The notes under the pieces: generated by a model
What the model saw: the letters and a program-made list of their open reading frames with translations, nothing else
Told to the model about the DNA's origin: nothing
Databases searched by the model: none
In this document: piece by piece, positions 34,669 through 46,282 of the stretch
Numbering within the stretch: position 1 is the stretch's first letter
Layout of the letters: each line of letters starts with the position of its first letter
Position numbers and translations under genes: made by a program
NCBI GenBank assembly: GCA_958496175.1
Contig: OY292275.1
Span: forward strand, 42,175,701 to 42,239,700
Reading direction: 5' to 3'
Length of the DNA stretch: 64,000 nucleotides
Source: Sisyra terminalis
Taxonomy: Eukaryota > Arthropoda > Insecta > Neuroptera > Sisyridae

Positions 34669-35389
34669 TGAACAGCATCTTGTTTGCCAGTTACTGAGAT
34701 CAGCTCGGATTCTTGGCTTACAGTAAGTGATATAAAGACCCTGAAAACCCAGTTAGCCTAAGGTTTCAATTTTGAGGCTCTCCAAATCTCGTCCTGGTGA
34801 ATCGTATAAGGAAAATATGTGTGTTTAAATATGTAGTGGATTATCCCTACCTCCCATATCCCATACTAAATATTCATTAATGCCCAAATAGTGCTCCCGT
34901 TAAGAATCGTTTTAATAATGTATTATTGCTGTTCTATTTTCTCCAATAGTTTTGAGAAGATCCAATTATGAGAGTTAAGCTTAAATTGTTTTTGACTTTA
35001 AGTATATTGCGGTTTTTCCCTGTTTACGAACTTTTCCATATCTCCTTATAATTGATTGGTACCTATGATATTGGTTTCGATTCCAAAATACCAAAATATA
35101 AGAGCAAAACTTAGACCAAATCAAAGCTAATTGGACTTCAATTAAGGTAATTTTCTCTCGTTTCCTCAATTTATTATCCACTTTTTTATTTTTCCGTCAT
35201 ATCGATCATGTTTCTTACGTGATAAATTCTCAATTTCGCATCTGAAGTTTCGATGTGCTCTAAATACTGATTCGATATAGAGTCGTTTTAAGTGAGACGT
35301 TTTACAGACTTGAATTCAATATGTTTGTAAATAGATATTTGTACGTAAATGGAACATGAATTGAATGTTAAAATGGAATATTTAAAATT

Positions 35390-35560
35390 TTCTATCCCCG
35401 CGCCCCTTCGTGCCCCATTTTTCCCGACCAAATATGCGCGCGCCCATACAACCCCTTTCTCAGCCCGACCCGGCCCCGCACCACCGCCGAACCGGGATGA
35501 ATTCCACCCGAGAGCTATGGGGTATGATAAAGAAAAATATTATGGAAATTTTTAAGAGTC
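35390..35560. promoter_or_regulatory. Short, very GC-rich island
   Basis: Blocks such as CCCCGCGCCCCTTCGTGCCCC, GCGCGCGCCC and CCCGACCCGGCCCCGCACC make this the most G+C-rich 130 bases in the window. Two overlapping plus ORFs (68 and 63 codons) cross it in different frames, an expected effect of few stop codons. It could be a promoter-like CpG-rich segment or conserved non-coding DNA; no TATA or initiator element is convincing. Confidence 0.3.
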
Positions 35561-37490
35561 GTGCGAGAGAGAATTGTGTTTTATTATATTTTAAATGTTG
35601 AATTTATTCGACGAATTTCAATTTAAATAAAAAGAAATAAATAAAAATGAAAAGAGGAAACTTTTTTGTATTTATTTTAATTTGCATGGGAAATGAAATA
35701 TTATGTAATTAAAAGAAAATGAAATAAAAACGAGCTTTTTCTCAAAGAGCTTTTTTTGCTTATGTGAGCCTCATAAAACGATTAGTATTAAAAAAAAGGA
35801 AAATAAAGAAATTAATTTCCTCAAGCTTCAATTGAAAAAGCATTGGCATTGAGAGACAGAGAGGGAAAGGTTAGATGTAGAATGTTTTCTCGTGTTTCTC
35901 GTCATCTATAATATTAAATATTTATTTATTAAGATATTTTGTTAAGAGTTATTGGTAATCATCTTATTAAATATGAATTTGTTGTGGAAGTTGTTGAAAT
36001 TTGTTTATAGACATTCATCGTTCGTACGTACGTTCCTTCCTTCGTCGAATTTAATATTAAATTTATATTTGCTCGAACGAATTACGTAATATAAATATTT
36101 TCTTATTACATATTTCCAACTTTTCCTTCCATCATCAATAGAAGGAAATTTAATAAACTCCAAAGACGAATGATGTTTTTCACGGAGAGGCAAAACATTC
36201 AATATTTTGTATTTGTGTTTACAGCGAATTAGTTTCAACCTAAATAGACATTTTCATGCGACAAACCGAGACAGAAATGAATCAAAACGGGCGCCCAATA
36301 AATCGGAAAACTGGGGAAAATTGGGAGGTGGAAAAGAGATGTAAAAACAAATCCGTAAAAAAATATATGTTATAAAGTGCAACTTTTTCGTGCAAAAATA
36401 CAAATAGCACTGAATAGGACAAATGTTTGCAGTGTTTTGAACCCAAAGATTTTTTGACAATTTTTAAAAATATGTACGAAGGATAAATTTTAGGGACAAA
36501 AACTGGTGTTGTCAATTTGATGCATTTTTGTTGACACAAACTGAATATTCAGTAGAATTATTTATTTTCTTTGATGAAATTTTAAAATTTCCTCCATGTC
36601 TTTCGTTATTTAAAAGTTCTCATGATTATTATTTAAAACTTTTCTACAAACTGTTTTTCTTCAAAAAATCAAATTTATATTTAAATAATTGAAATCTTAT
36701 TAAAACTTATTATTTTTGTGAAACAAAGCAAAAAATAAAATAAATAAAAAACACCTGATTTTGGAGTCTTTTTAAAAGGACATAGGCTAACGTAGGTCAC
36801 ACTCAACTGGCCTCAATCCATCTTCCATTTGATTGTTCCAATAGAAATTAGGAGAAACAATTATTAAAGTTATTTTTTCATTATATTACAAAACCAGCAA
36901 GAATATTGTAAATTGATTGCAATTGATCTTCCAAATTAAAAAAGGACTAGTTTTTCATTAATGGTTCATACAGAACTGTTAAGTATTAATTTTGCTTATA
37001 AACCCATTTGAGATTTTCCACAAAAAATATGACTATTTTTAAAATTTTATTAATGATTTAAATATTTTAGACAGTTGAATGATCTATTGTTTGTCGCTAT
37101 CAGTCGCTATCATTATCAGGTGGTATTTTATTTGTCAATTATAAACAAATTTCATAAAAGATGTTTGTTGTAAATAATTTGTCGGTCAGAATTTTCTTTG
37201 GGTGAAGTTTGTGGGTTTTAAATATTTTATATCCTTCTAGAGTGTCCATAGGTTATCCTTTCTTGCAAATATGTAAAAATTTGAAGTTTGATTCAAAATT
37301 TATGCACTTATGATTTTCGTCATATTTATATCCCGATTAGTAATATAGTCTCTGGTCATTGAATAAGAACCACTCACATTTTGTCTTAATTGCTTTAGAC
37401 ATTGGCCTGTTTCCTTAAGAATCAGATGTACTTACAATTATAAATCCTATTTTTTTATTAGAATAAAGATTATTCAAACAATTTAAGTTA
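35561..37490. other. AT-rich tract, no gene seen
   Basis: It contains CGTTCGTACGTACGTTCC near 36019 and a modestly more complex stretch at 36240-36320. Small minus-strand ORFs at 36005-36539 overlap in different frames and carry no domain. Confidence 0.5.
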
Positions 37491-38040
37491 CAGTCCTTGG
37501 TCATATTTTTAGACGCCCGTAAGATTTTATACAAAGTATCCATATTTTACTAAATTAAATTCAATATGGTTTACTTTTTACATTATAAAAAGTTATATTG
37601 ATTTTTGAGAAATATATTTTTTGGATAAGGGTAAAACCTTGTTTATTATCTCTATTACCCTACTTTAGGTTACTAGCCTTGATTGGAAACCCATTGAATA
37701 TACATAAAATATGTGGAAGTTGCTGAAGAACAAAATAGCTAAAGAGATGGTTACAACAGAAAAATAACCCTTAGAAAAAATATTCACGTATAGAATCATC
37801 ATTTACAAATACACCAAACGGTATTGTCCTATAGACAGCGTACTGTACATAAATATCAGTAAACGGACTTTCAAATAAATATTTAAGGATTTACCTCGCC
37901 ATAATTAAGAATGTTTAATTAATTTGATGGTAAAAATTTATTTTTAGTTAATATGATTTTTGGTCACGTAAGTTGATAATAAGCGTAATAAATAATATGT
38001 GTACAGGAAAGTTAAACCCAATCAAAAATATGGACCGAAA
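37491..38040 (+). mobile_element. Tc1-like element relic (left copy), transposase C-terminus recognisable
   Basis: It starts CAGTCCTTGGTCATATTTTT then AGACGC immediately after TA (37489-37490). The transposase tail is readable at 37675-37865: SLDWKPIE, then NMWKLLKNKIAKEMVTTEK, then a degraded match to the Tc1 end. A 12-base interruption and stops show it is dead. The S-L-D-x-x-P-I-E-N-x-W segment carries the final catalytic Glu region of the DDE/D domain. It aligns along about 550 bp with the copy at 39279-39827, which is in the opposite orientation. The right terminal repeat was not found; similarity fades near 38040. Confidence 0.75.
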
Positions 38041-38206
38041 GTAAAATTGCTCATCATAAGAATGTCAGTCGGGCGAAGGGCACCATTTATTTGTTTAAGG
38101 TGTATTTATAGGACATTGCGAATAATTCATACTGGTAATGTAAAATATTTGATTCCAAAAACACAATTATAAAAAATTTAAAAATTGTGGTAACTGTATC
38201 GAATTC

Positions 38207-38909
38207 ACCGTAAACAAGTTGACGCCAAATATTAATTTTTTTAAAAACCGAATGCCAAAAAATTACTCATGAATTGCTCTTTCGAAATACACAATTGCTC
38301 TACTGCTATCATTAATCGTTAATTAATTAATCGTAATTAAAAAACCAAAATTTAATTCCCGATTATCTCTAATTATATGGACTTATTTTTATTGTAATTG
38401 GTGCCAGAAAATTGCTCATCCTTTTTTCTGATAATAATGATGAATTTTTTATTCATAAAATCGTTTTCAATTAATTAATGAAATAAATAATTATTTTACG
38501 GCTTTAAGCCTGCGTGTAATAATTGTGACGTCATCGTCGCGCGACAATTTGCTTGCCGCTTTTATAAGGACAAGCCATAGTGACTTATTAGGTTACATGT
38601 GTATTCATCATTCATCATTGTGTATTGTCCATGTAAACAAACTTATATTGTTGGCTTAATTATAAAATTAAAAAAAGGATAAAATACAAAAAAGGATGAG
38701 CAATTTTTTGGCACCAATTACAATAGAAATAAGTCCATATAATTAGAGATAATCGGGAATTAAATTTTGATTTTTTAATTACGATTAATTAATTAACTAT
38801 TAATGATAACAGTGGAGCAATTGTGTGTTTCGAAAGAGCAATTCATGAGCATTTTTTTGGTATTCGGTTTTTAAAAAAAAATAATATTTGGCGTCAACTT
38901 GTTTACGGT
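38207..38909. mobile_element. 703-bp long-TIR element with perfect 9-bp duplication (Mutator-like?)
   Basis: The inverted arms are about 220 bp. The left runs ACCGTAAACAAGTTGACGCC through TTCGAAATACACAATTGCTC to GAAAATTGCTCATCC (about 38427); the right (about 38690-38909) is its reverse complement with scattered changes. The flanking nonamer ATCGAATTC is identical (38198-38206 and 38910-38918). The central part of about 260 bp carries TGACGTCATCGTCGCGCGAC. There is no transposase. Arms of this length with 9-bp duplications fit MULE-type non-autonomous elements; Merlin is an alternative. It inserted between the two Tc1-like relics. Confidence 0.88.
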
Positions 38910-39278
38910 ATCGAATTCGGATAATGCATTACTAGAGAGTGTTATTTCAGAGATGGAGGCAAACCAAACTATTCCTAAAAGATGCTATATCAATCGAGAA
39001 AATTATAATATTTTCTCTTTTGTCTTATTTCTCTGTTTAGTTATTAAATTTTTTTTTTCAAAACATAGTATTGTTAACGTAAATGTTTCTTTTAAAGTGG
39101 TCGTACAGTGGCGGGCACACATAAATCGATCCACGGGCACCATGGACATAGGGTTCCCCGGACATAGGGTTGGGAATCACTGATTTAGACAAATATAATA
39201 AACCATTTGATTAAGAAAATAAGTGAAAAGTAAAACTAAACTTTTACTATACACCCATATTTTATCAATGTCCATCTA

Positions 39279-39827
39279 CAGTACCTGGCCATATAGGTTT
39301 AACGACGCACTATAGGTTTTTTATAAAACCTGAAGTAAGATCTATTTTATTTTGAGCTCATATTTTTGAATGGGCTTAATTTTCCTGTACGAATTTTATC
39401 TATTGGTCAAAATAATTATACATCTTCTTAATTATGGCGAGCTGAATTGTTTAATACTTAATTGAAATCCCGTTTACTGATATTTAAGTTCTTATTCTGT
39501 GCAGTATGCTGTCTATGTAGGACAATACCGTCTGCTGTATTTGTGGATGATGATTCCATACGTGAATATTTGTTGTGACCACCTCTTTAGCCACTTTTTT
39601 CTTCAGCGACTTCCACATATTTTCAATGGGTTTCAAATCAAGGCTATTATCGTAAAGTAGGGTAATAGGGATAATTAACAAGGTTTTACCCTTATCCAGA
39701 AAAAATATTTCTTAAAAATTAATACACTTTTTATAATGTAAAAAGTAAACAATATTAAATTTAATTTAGTAGAATATGTACATTTTGTATAAATCTTAAG
39801 TGCGTCTAATAATATGGCCAGGGATTG
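39279..39827 (-). mobile_element. Tc1-like element, internally deleted (right copy)
   Basis: The terminal repeats are CAGTACCTGGCCATATAGG at 39279 and, reverse-complemented from 39827, CAATCCCTGGCCATATTATT. Both are flanked by TA (39277-39278 and 39828-39829), as expected for Tc1/mariner. On the minus strand the transposase C-terminus reads SLDLKPIENMWKSLKKKVAK, EVVTT, then HVWNHHPQIQQTVLSYIDSI and RIRT. The open stretch is 65 codons (39681-39484) against roughly 340 residues for an intact transposase, so most of the gene is deleted. A short deletion follows EVVTTN compared with typical Tc1 proteins. Confidence 0.85.
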
Positions 39828-40079
39828 TAAATAATCAAATTTTTGTTTTTCCATTTTTCATTTAAAAGTGGAAGTAAATAATTACTTATAATAAACTATA
39901 ATTTTGAGTTTTGAATAGTATGAGTATCAAAAAAGTCTTATCAACTGAAAATGATGTTAAACGATGCATAAATTGAGGCAAGAGTATACAGAAAATTAGT
40001 ATTAAACTTTATTTTGTATTTGATTTTTCAATTCAAAAATGTGGAAATATTTTCGGTCTACCGAGTTATATGTGGGTTG

Positions 40080-40830
40080 TTTTCACGCAAAGCTATTCAT
40101 TCATAAGCCATGCCATGAGTTTATGAATGAGTCAAGTCGTTTTTAAATGCTGTACATACTATTGGCAAGTAAAGCTCTTGTGAAAAGAAAATAAGAGAGC
40201 CAAATGGTGAAATTAGACGGGAAAAAATAAGCGAGAGTGAGAGAAAGTGAAAATGTGTGAGTTTGATACGTTTAACGTGATATAATATAAATGATTGCCG
40301 CGAGCATAGTTTACACGTGTTGCGGCGAGTGATGTGAGCTTTATAAAGCTCGAATACTAACACACATTCCCATAGGTACCGAGGTGTGGTTGCCTATGTG
40401 TGTGTGGACTTTGATATGAAAGCTCTTCATTGTGATGGTGAGAGGGATTGTCTGGCTTTCGTGTGGCATCACTTGACTCTCTCGTGGTGCTTTCAAGCAC
40501 TTGGTCTTCATGTACTAAGTGTCGTGTCGGAGGTGGCGTTGAAGGGATCGTAGTTGGCGCAACAGGAAAGCGCCATGTCGTGTGACGGCCAAGCCAAGGG
40601 TGGCCAATTTAGCGAAGGGATGAGACGTCGAGGGACGTTTTCGAGAAACGGCACGCTCTCAACGTCGTCGACGCCAATGTCCTCCACCACCACCCCCAAC
40701 TCCTGACGTCCAACGACCCTAAACCCGACTTCCGACTGTCGACAGCCAACAACCGTGTCATCACGCAGAAAACACCATCCACATGTGACATCCATACCAA
40801 ATCAAATCACGAACCCTTAAAATGAGAAAA
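40080..40830. promoter_or_regulatory. GC-enriched, CG-containing island, possible promoter or 5' exon region
   Basis: It is the longest complex stretch of the right half: GTTGCGGCGAGTGATGTGAG, GTCGTGTCGGAGGTGGCGTT and CAACGTCGTCGACGCCAATG. There is no repeat match. A 95-codon minus ORF (40795-40508) and an overlapping 63-codon ORF exist; the first is Cys/Val-rich with no domain I recognise, so I do not call it a gene. TATAATATAAAT near 40280 could be a TATA-like element, but no initiation signal decides this. Confidence 0.35.
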
Positions 40831-42299
40831 AAGTGTGAACTATCGAGATTTTATTACCTCGCGGAAGTTTTTACAAAGTTCTATGCTTTTTTTCTTTCGG
40901 AAACTTGTTGTACCTACCGTAATGCCTTAACTCCGAAGACTACGGAAAAAAAAGCTTGCGTTATATGATTCTGAATTGATTTAGCTGATTTTTGTCAGTA
41001 TTTCCTATTCCAAGATAAAGATTAATCAAAATTTCAACTTCTTAGAATCCAGCTTTTAATCAAATTTCAAAAAGCTCTAAAACCAATAATCTCTGAATGA
41101 TTCAACTTTTTTTGACTGATATTTCGACGTGTACAGTGGTAATGTATCGAGGTCTTTAAAAGGCCGAATTTGATATTTTTATCGTTAATTCGATGCTTTG
41201 AATTCAACTACTTTCGAGTTTAATGAATACAAAGAGTACTCGATATCACGAGTACTTTGGACATAACAAGTGCATCGAATACAATTTATACAGTGAGTGT
41301 AACAAGTAAAACAAATAGTACAATGAATCAAACCCCATCACTACTAAATACTCGTTTTTTTTTTGTATCCAATCCAAATAAATGAAGTTCTTATAAAATC
41401 GATGTAGTAAGTTCAAACGAATTATATTATATCACGAATTATATCACGAAGAAAACCAAATGAGGAACAGAAAGAAAAAGTAAAAAACTATATTACAAAA
41501 AGAGAACTAATTAGTTCTAACCAAAATTTTTAATATTGGATGCTAATTGGAAATAATTACGAATTGCTTTACGGTAATTGGATGCCAATTGTTGAATGGA
41601 TATTCGAGCTTCCGAAAAGTTGTACCAAAGTGCTGAAGTGGAAGTGGTTTTTCGGTTATGGTCTTGAGAATTGGAATTGATTGGAATACAACGAATGCAT
41701 ATGTTCGAGCCTGCGTAATATAAGTTTTATACAAGTACTCATACCCGATTTTTGATTAGTTAGGTCAAGAATTTTATAGTGCTTATATCGGATAGTACTT
41801 ATATAAGAGTACTTATATCGAATCTGAAATTTTCAAATGCATCAAGTATATGTATTCCATACTATACAACACTTCTTTGCTACACTACTATAGGTAGTTT
41901 AGACCATTCTGTATTCTATACTACCACTATACTAGCACAATTACTTTAATACCGAAGCATACATATTATGTAGCCAATGTCATGAAATATTCAGGGTTGA
42001 ATTCAGTCTCACAAGCTGTTTATTCACACAAAGGGTATGCATGTGCAATTTTGGTAAAATTGGGGTAACGTTCATTAATACTTTAATATTCCTCAAAAAA
42101 ACGCAGCAAATATTTAGGCTTATTACTTGGGTCACGGTTTTATAGTTTTTTGGGTAAATTTTGAGATGAATTTGGAAGCATTTTGACCAAGTGTAAAGAT
42201 TTTTATGAAAGTATTAACATTTGAATCCCAAAAACTTTAATTGATAAAAGTATCAAATTCGATTTTTTCGTTGGTTTTTACCAATTTTATTGTTTATAC
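40831..42299. other. AT-rich tract, nothing recognised
   Basis: No ORF of interest. Loose repetition of GAGTACT/AGTACTT-type words is seen at 41225-41290 and again at 41730-41830, but no defined element. Confidence 0.5.
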
Positions 42300-42617
42300 C
42301 AGAGGTGGGCAAACGGACGATCGCAAACAGGTCGACCGATCGCATGCATTTCAAATATTTCTTTTGGTAAACTTCAAATCTTTTCGTTGAAAGTGTGAAT
42401 TTTATTTAGCTGATCATAAAACTTCAATTTAAAATTAAACACGCATTTATTCTTCAACGAATATTACCGATTCCCATAAAGCTTCTGATACTCTCTTCTA
42501 TTTATTCTCTCTTTAAATTTGTATTTGTTTTTAATTGGATCCATTTTTCGAAGTCGATCGCATATAAATAAGAAAAACTATTATCGATCATGCCAGTTTT
42601 AAGTTTCCCCACCCCTG
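42300..42617. mobile_element. 318-bp hAT-type MITE, family H copy 1
   Basis: The termini are CAGAGGTGGGCAAAC and, reverse-complemented, CAGGGGTGGGGAAAC. The flanking octamers are GTTTATAC (42292-42299) and GTTCATAC (42618-42625), one mismatch. Internal blocks CTCTCTTTAAATTTGTATTT, then GTTTTTAATT, and GATCGCATATAAATAAGAA are shared with the copy at 45956-46282. It is non-autonomous. Confidence 0.9.
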
Positions 42618-42663
42618 GTTCATACAATATGAAAAATATATTGTGGTAAATATATTTATGTAA

Positions 42664-43556
42664 TATAATTTACAAAAGTAAACTATAACCATAAATGTGA
42701 ACAAAAACTTAAACAAATGTATTTTGACGTATTGCCCAGATACGTCTTTCGATTGCCGAGTAATCTTCCTCAGTGGTCATTAAATAGTATTGGATCGCTC
42801 CGTAACTGCTACGTGATGAGTCACTGCTATGTGATAAAAGTGCAGTAAGATATTTATCAGATAATTCAGGATTCCAATTACTTTTTCCAATTATCAACTG
42901 TAATGAAAACGACGTATTTTCGAAAGAATAAATCACTGATTTTTTGGTATAAGCTTGGATCAGGAACGTCGAAATTAGAGAACTGTTTTTAAATGGTTTC
43001 GAAATTATTCCTGTACGCATTGTTCACTCGATCGCAATTTGTACGTAAATTTTGACATGTCAGAAATGAAGTAGCGACTGTTATTTTCAAATATGTATTT
43101 ATATTGTATTATGTATAATTAAATTTTCTAAATAAAGTTTACTTTAGCTCAAGTCCATTTCAGCACACCCAAAATTTTGCAACGTTGCATTTTCGACTTT
43201 GTTTTAATTTAATTCGCAATTAAATCGGTCCATAATAAAAATTTAGCCACAAAAGAGAGAATTATATCATATTAGAATTGAATTAATGAAAATATCGCGA
43301 ATTAAATTAAAAACAAAATCGAAAATGCAACGTTGGCAGATTGTGGCTCTGTGCTAAAATGAACTTAAGACGAAAATTTAATTTATATATTGTAATATAA
43401 ATACATATGTGAAAATAGCCGTCACTTCTTCATTTCTGGCATGTCAAAGTTTACGTACAAATTGCATTCGAGTGACAATGCGTACCCATTCGGAATAGTT
43501 CTCTTCAGTTCTGAAAATCTCGACGTTCCTGATCCAAGCTTATACCGGTTTTTTTA
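42664..43556. mobile_element. Large foldback (family F copy 1) with a family-P MITE at its centre
   Basis: The inner arms, about 42950-43115 and 43400-43556, are reverse complements. They share GTATAAGCTTGGATCAGGAA then CGTCGA, CAATTTGTACGTAAA and CAGAAATGAAG. The centre is occupied by family-P copy C. The left arm continues outward to about 42664 (ATTTACAAAAGTAAACTATA at the edge, then ATTGCCCAGATACGTCTTTC), but the right arm is truncated at about 43556. The left outer part is homologous to both arms of the foldback at 49.83-50.29 kb. A 103-codon minus ORF (43020-42709) lies in the left arm; its similarity to an ORF at 49.85-50.06 kb reflects the shared repeat. Confidence 0.8.
43143..43380. 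mobile_element. Palindromic MITE, family P copy C
   Basis: The left part reads CTCAAGTCCATTTCAGCACA, then AACGTTGCATTTTCGACTTT; the right part mirrors it, ending AATGCAACGTTGGCAGATTG and GTGCTAAAATGAACTTAAG. The central AATTTAGCCACAAAAGAGAG fixes the orientation as opposite to copy B and the same as copy A. It sits exactly at the symmetry centre of a larger inverted repeat. Confidence 0.88.
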
Positions 43557-43889
43557 TACCAAAAATAAACATCAAATTAATATTTTATTTTAATAATGTC
43601 CGTATTTAAGCTATAGGGTTAATATTATTAATAAATTGAGAGGCCATTTATTTATTTAATAATAATTTTTAATTTTGGTACAATAACGATTAGCAATAAC
43701 AATAAGCTATTCTTTTTTTTTCGGAGTAATTGATAAAAATCAAGAGTTAGAGTTCTATAAATTTCAAACCATCTTTAAAATACTGAAAAAATTTAGCCAA
43801 ATCTTTATGATTATACCCTTTTTACCTTTGAAGTAATCAATCATCATTTCTCAGTTTAGTTTATTTTATTTGCATTTCATTTATTTCAC

Positions 43890-44480
43890 CTGAAAAATGT
43901 GGGCCAATTTTTTCGATCGTTTCAACACGCAACTGATTTATGAACGATCGTCGTTTACTCCACCAATATATTATCGTTATGGTTATGGATTTGGGTCTCT
44001 TAAGAGCTTGTTGGTTAGATTGAGTGATAATCGTTTTGTCTTCCCAACCACCCTGACTATATCTTCATATAATATTCATACCGACGTCTGCCTTCCCTTA
44101 ACCCGTGCGATACAAATTGTTAGTGTTTGCGGTGGGAAATTTGAGCTCGTTACGACCAAAGGGCGTGTGAGACGGAAGAATGGAGGAAGATGAAATGGAT
44201 GGGTTGTTCAAGTATAAAATGGTGTGAGCAAAATGATCATTTTGTGTCAGTCTGTCGGGATGGTTTAACGTGGATGATCCTTTAAACTTGACTTATCCTG
44301 GTCGACGTCACCACCTGTTGACGCCGTCGCTCGCCATTGCTCGGTGAGCTTTGACTTCGCCACGACGCCTCCGAGGGTTTCGTTTCGTTTGGTTCTATTA
44401 CTATTAGATGGCCATGTAAGACACACTAAACGATAAATAACGTGACGGGAACAATGTGCTGAGAAAATTATCTGATTAAA
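43890..44480. promoter_or_regulatory. GC-enriched non-repetitive island
   Basis: It contains GTCGACGTCACCACCTGTTG, GCCGTCGCTCGCCATTGCTC and CACGACGCCTCCGAGGG. A 98-codon plus ORF (43897-44193) crosses its left half without a recognisable domain; its frame is not supported by any splice site or neighbour. Similar in kind to the 40-kb island, the two being separated by an almost purely transposon-derived interval. Confidence 0.33.
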
Positions 44481-44946
44481 AGCTCAATAAAGCTCAAGAG
44501 TTCTTCTCATTTTTTATTCGATGCTTTTTCAAGCTTTTGCACCTATCAATGATTTTAACCTTAGATTAATTTTCTCGACTGGCAATTTATTGATTATAAT
44601 TTTAAGTTTCAACACATTTTATAGTGAATATCATCTATTATAATAAAGAGGAAAGATTTGATTGTTTGTTTGCTTTGAATAGGCTCCAAAACTACTTGAC
44701 CGATTTGAAATTTTTTTTCACTGTTAGGAAGCTACACTATTTCCGGTGAACATAGGCTATAATAAATTTTCAAAAAAAATTAGGAAAAAAATCCATACTG
44801 AAACTCCAATAATGTGTGAAAAAATTACCAAAAAACTTTCTTACATCTTTCAATTATAATAATCTGACAGTAAACTTTTTTTTTACAAAATTGTAATAAA
44901 TAGATCCTTAGGGTTGCTCAGTAAGGAAATATTAACGAAAAAAATG

Positions 44947-44966
44947 TAATAATAATAATAATAATA
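44947..44966. repeat. (TAA)n microsatellite
   Basis: It is an uninterrupted run of TAA units, 20 bases. Confidence 0.9.
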
Positions 44967-44969
44967 GAA

Positions 44970-45955
44970 ATAAAGTTTAAAGTAAATACGTTTTCCAAAC
45001 CGTGCATATATAAAATGGTGTATTTATATACTCCTCTGACTGATGAAATGTTAATATTCGGTGTATTCCTTATAGGAAGTAGGCATGTGGTAAGGTTTTT
45101 TTTTTTGAAAATTCCTACCATTACAGACAAGGGTGGATTCAGGATTTTTTTCTTGAGGGGGACAATATTTTTATTTGCAAGTGCGAGAAAGGGATCACGA
45201 AAAAATTCGCAATTTCAGCCAGAAATCATCATAATGATAAATAATAAATGATCATATCATCATAATGATAAAATAAATTTAAAATCCTCCTCCAGAGCAA
45301 AAGGCATACGCCAAATCGTGTATGGTGAACTCTAAACTATCCAATATGGTTTAATTATTTAGTTGAAATTCAGATATTTCAATAATAAATTTAAAGACAC
45401 ATAATGGTTTTACATGATTATGGAAGAACCGGGTTTCGTGCAATTGTACAAATTTCAATTTCGCGGTTGTGTTATACAGTGCAATAATGTAATAGTTTTT
45501 GGAAAAAGGTTCATTTGGGAGTTGAAACAAAGAGATGGAGTTATTTTGACGCGAGTATTTTGATAACTTTCGACTTTTTTTAGTCATAATTAAGACCGAA
45601 TTTATTGAACTTGGTAATATTTTTTACTTATGTATAGATGCTGAATAATTTACGGAGTATTTGGTTCACGGTAGGTATACCTACCGTAGATTAAATGAAG
45701 ATTAATTGATTATTGCATAGAACTATTTTATTCTTTGCAACAGTTTATTAAATGTGTCTTTTTCAAGAGATGTGAAGTGTTTTTAAGTATGATTATATTT
45801 TTCGTAAAAGAAATAAGAAAAATAAAATACGTTACGCAGACGTAGTCGCGGGGATCAGCTATTTTCTTATCAAGATATAATTTTTATTCGTCTCTTACTT
45901 TTCTGTCCTTAACATATAGTAGTTTTATTTTTGTACTGAATCTATTTTTGTAACA
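44970..45955. other. AT-rich tract, no gene seen
   Basis: AGGGTGGATTCAGGATTTTTT at about 45130 resembles the left end of some hAT-type elements, but no partner terminus was found. Short ORFs at 45015-45251 (+) and 45351-45587 (-) have no domain. Confidence 0.45.
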
Positions 45956-46282
45956 CAGGGGTGGGAAACGGTCAATCACGAACAAATTGACAGTCAATCG
46001 CAGGCATTTTCAATAGCTTTTTAGGCAAATTTCAAATATTTTAATTGAAAATGTGTACTTAAAATTTAGCAGAAGATGAAACTTGAATTTAAAATATAAA
46101 AACACGCATCTTCTCTACAACGGATATTGCTGACTCCCAAATAGTGCTTCTAATACTCCCTTCAACTCATTCTCTCTTTAAATTTGTATTTGTTTTTAAT
46201 TTATTTTATTTTTTGAAGTTGATCGCATATAAATAAGAAATATTACTGTCGATCATACCAGTATTAAGTTTGCGCACCCCTG
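45956..46282. mobile_element. 327-bp hAT-type MITE, family H copy 2
   Basis: The termini are CAGGGGTGGGAAAC and, reverse-complemented, CAGGGGTGCGCAAAC. The flanking octamers are TTGTAACA (45948-45955) and TTGTAATA (46283-46290), one mismatch. The whole interior aligns with copy 1 at 42300-42617 in the same orientation, including CTCTCTTTAAATTTGTATTT and GATCGCATATAAATAAGAA. Confidence 0.9.

Noticed and set aside
35349..35601. Two overlapping plus ORFs through the GC-rich island
   Set aside because: They lie in different frames over the same GC-rich bases and carry no domain. The proline/arginine-rich sequence is a by-product of C-rich DNA.
40508..40795. 95-codon minus ORF in the 40-kb island
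   Set aside because: Stop codons are rare there because of raised G+C. A second ORF overlaps in another frame, and no domain or splice signal supports either.
42709..43020. 103-codon minus ORF resembling the ORF at 49846-50064
   Set aside because: The similarity is fully explained by both ORFs lying in arms of the same foldback family. The reverse-complement arm is also present, and there is no sign of protein-level conservation.
43897..44193. 98-codon plus ORF in the 44-kb island
   Set aside because: No recognisable domain, no splice sites in register, and it ends within the island. Treated as composition-driven.
45128..45160. AGGGTGGATTCAGGATTTTT, a hAT-like left end
   Set aside because: No matching right terminus was found before the next defined element.
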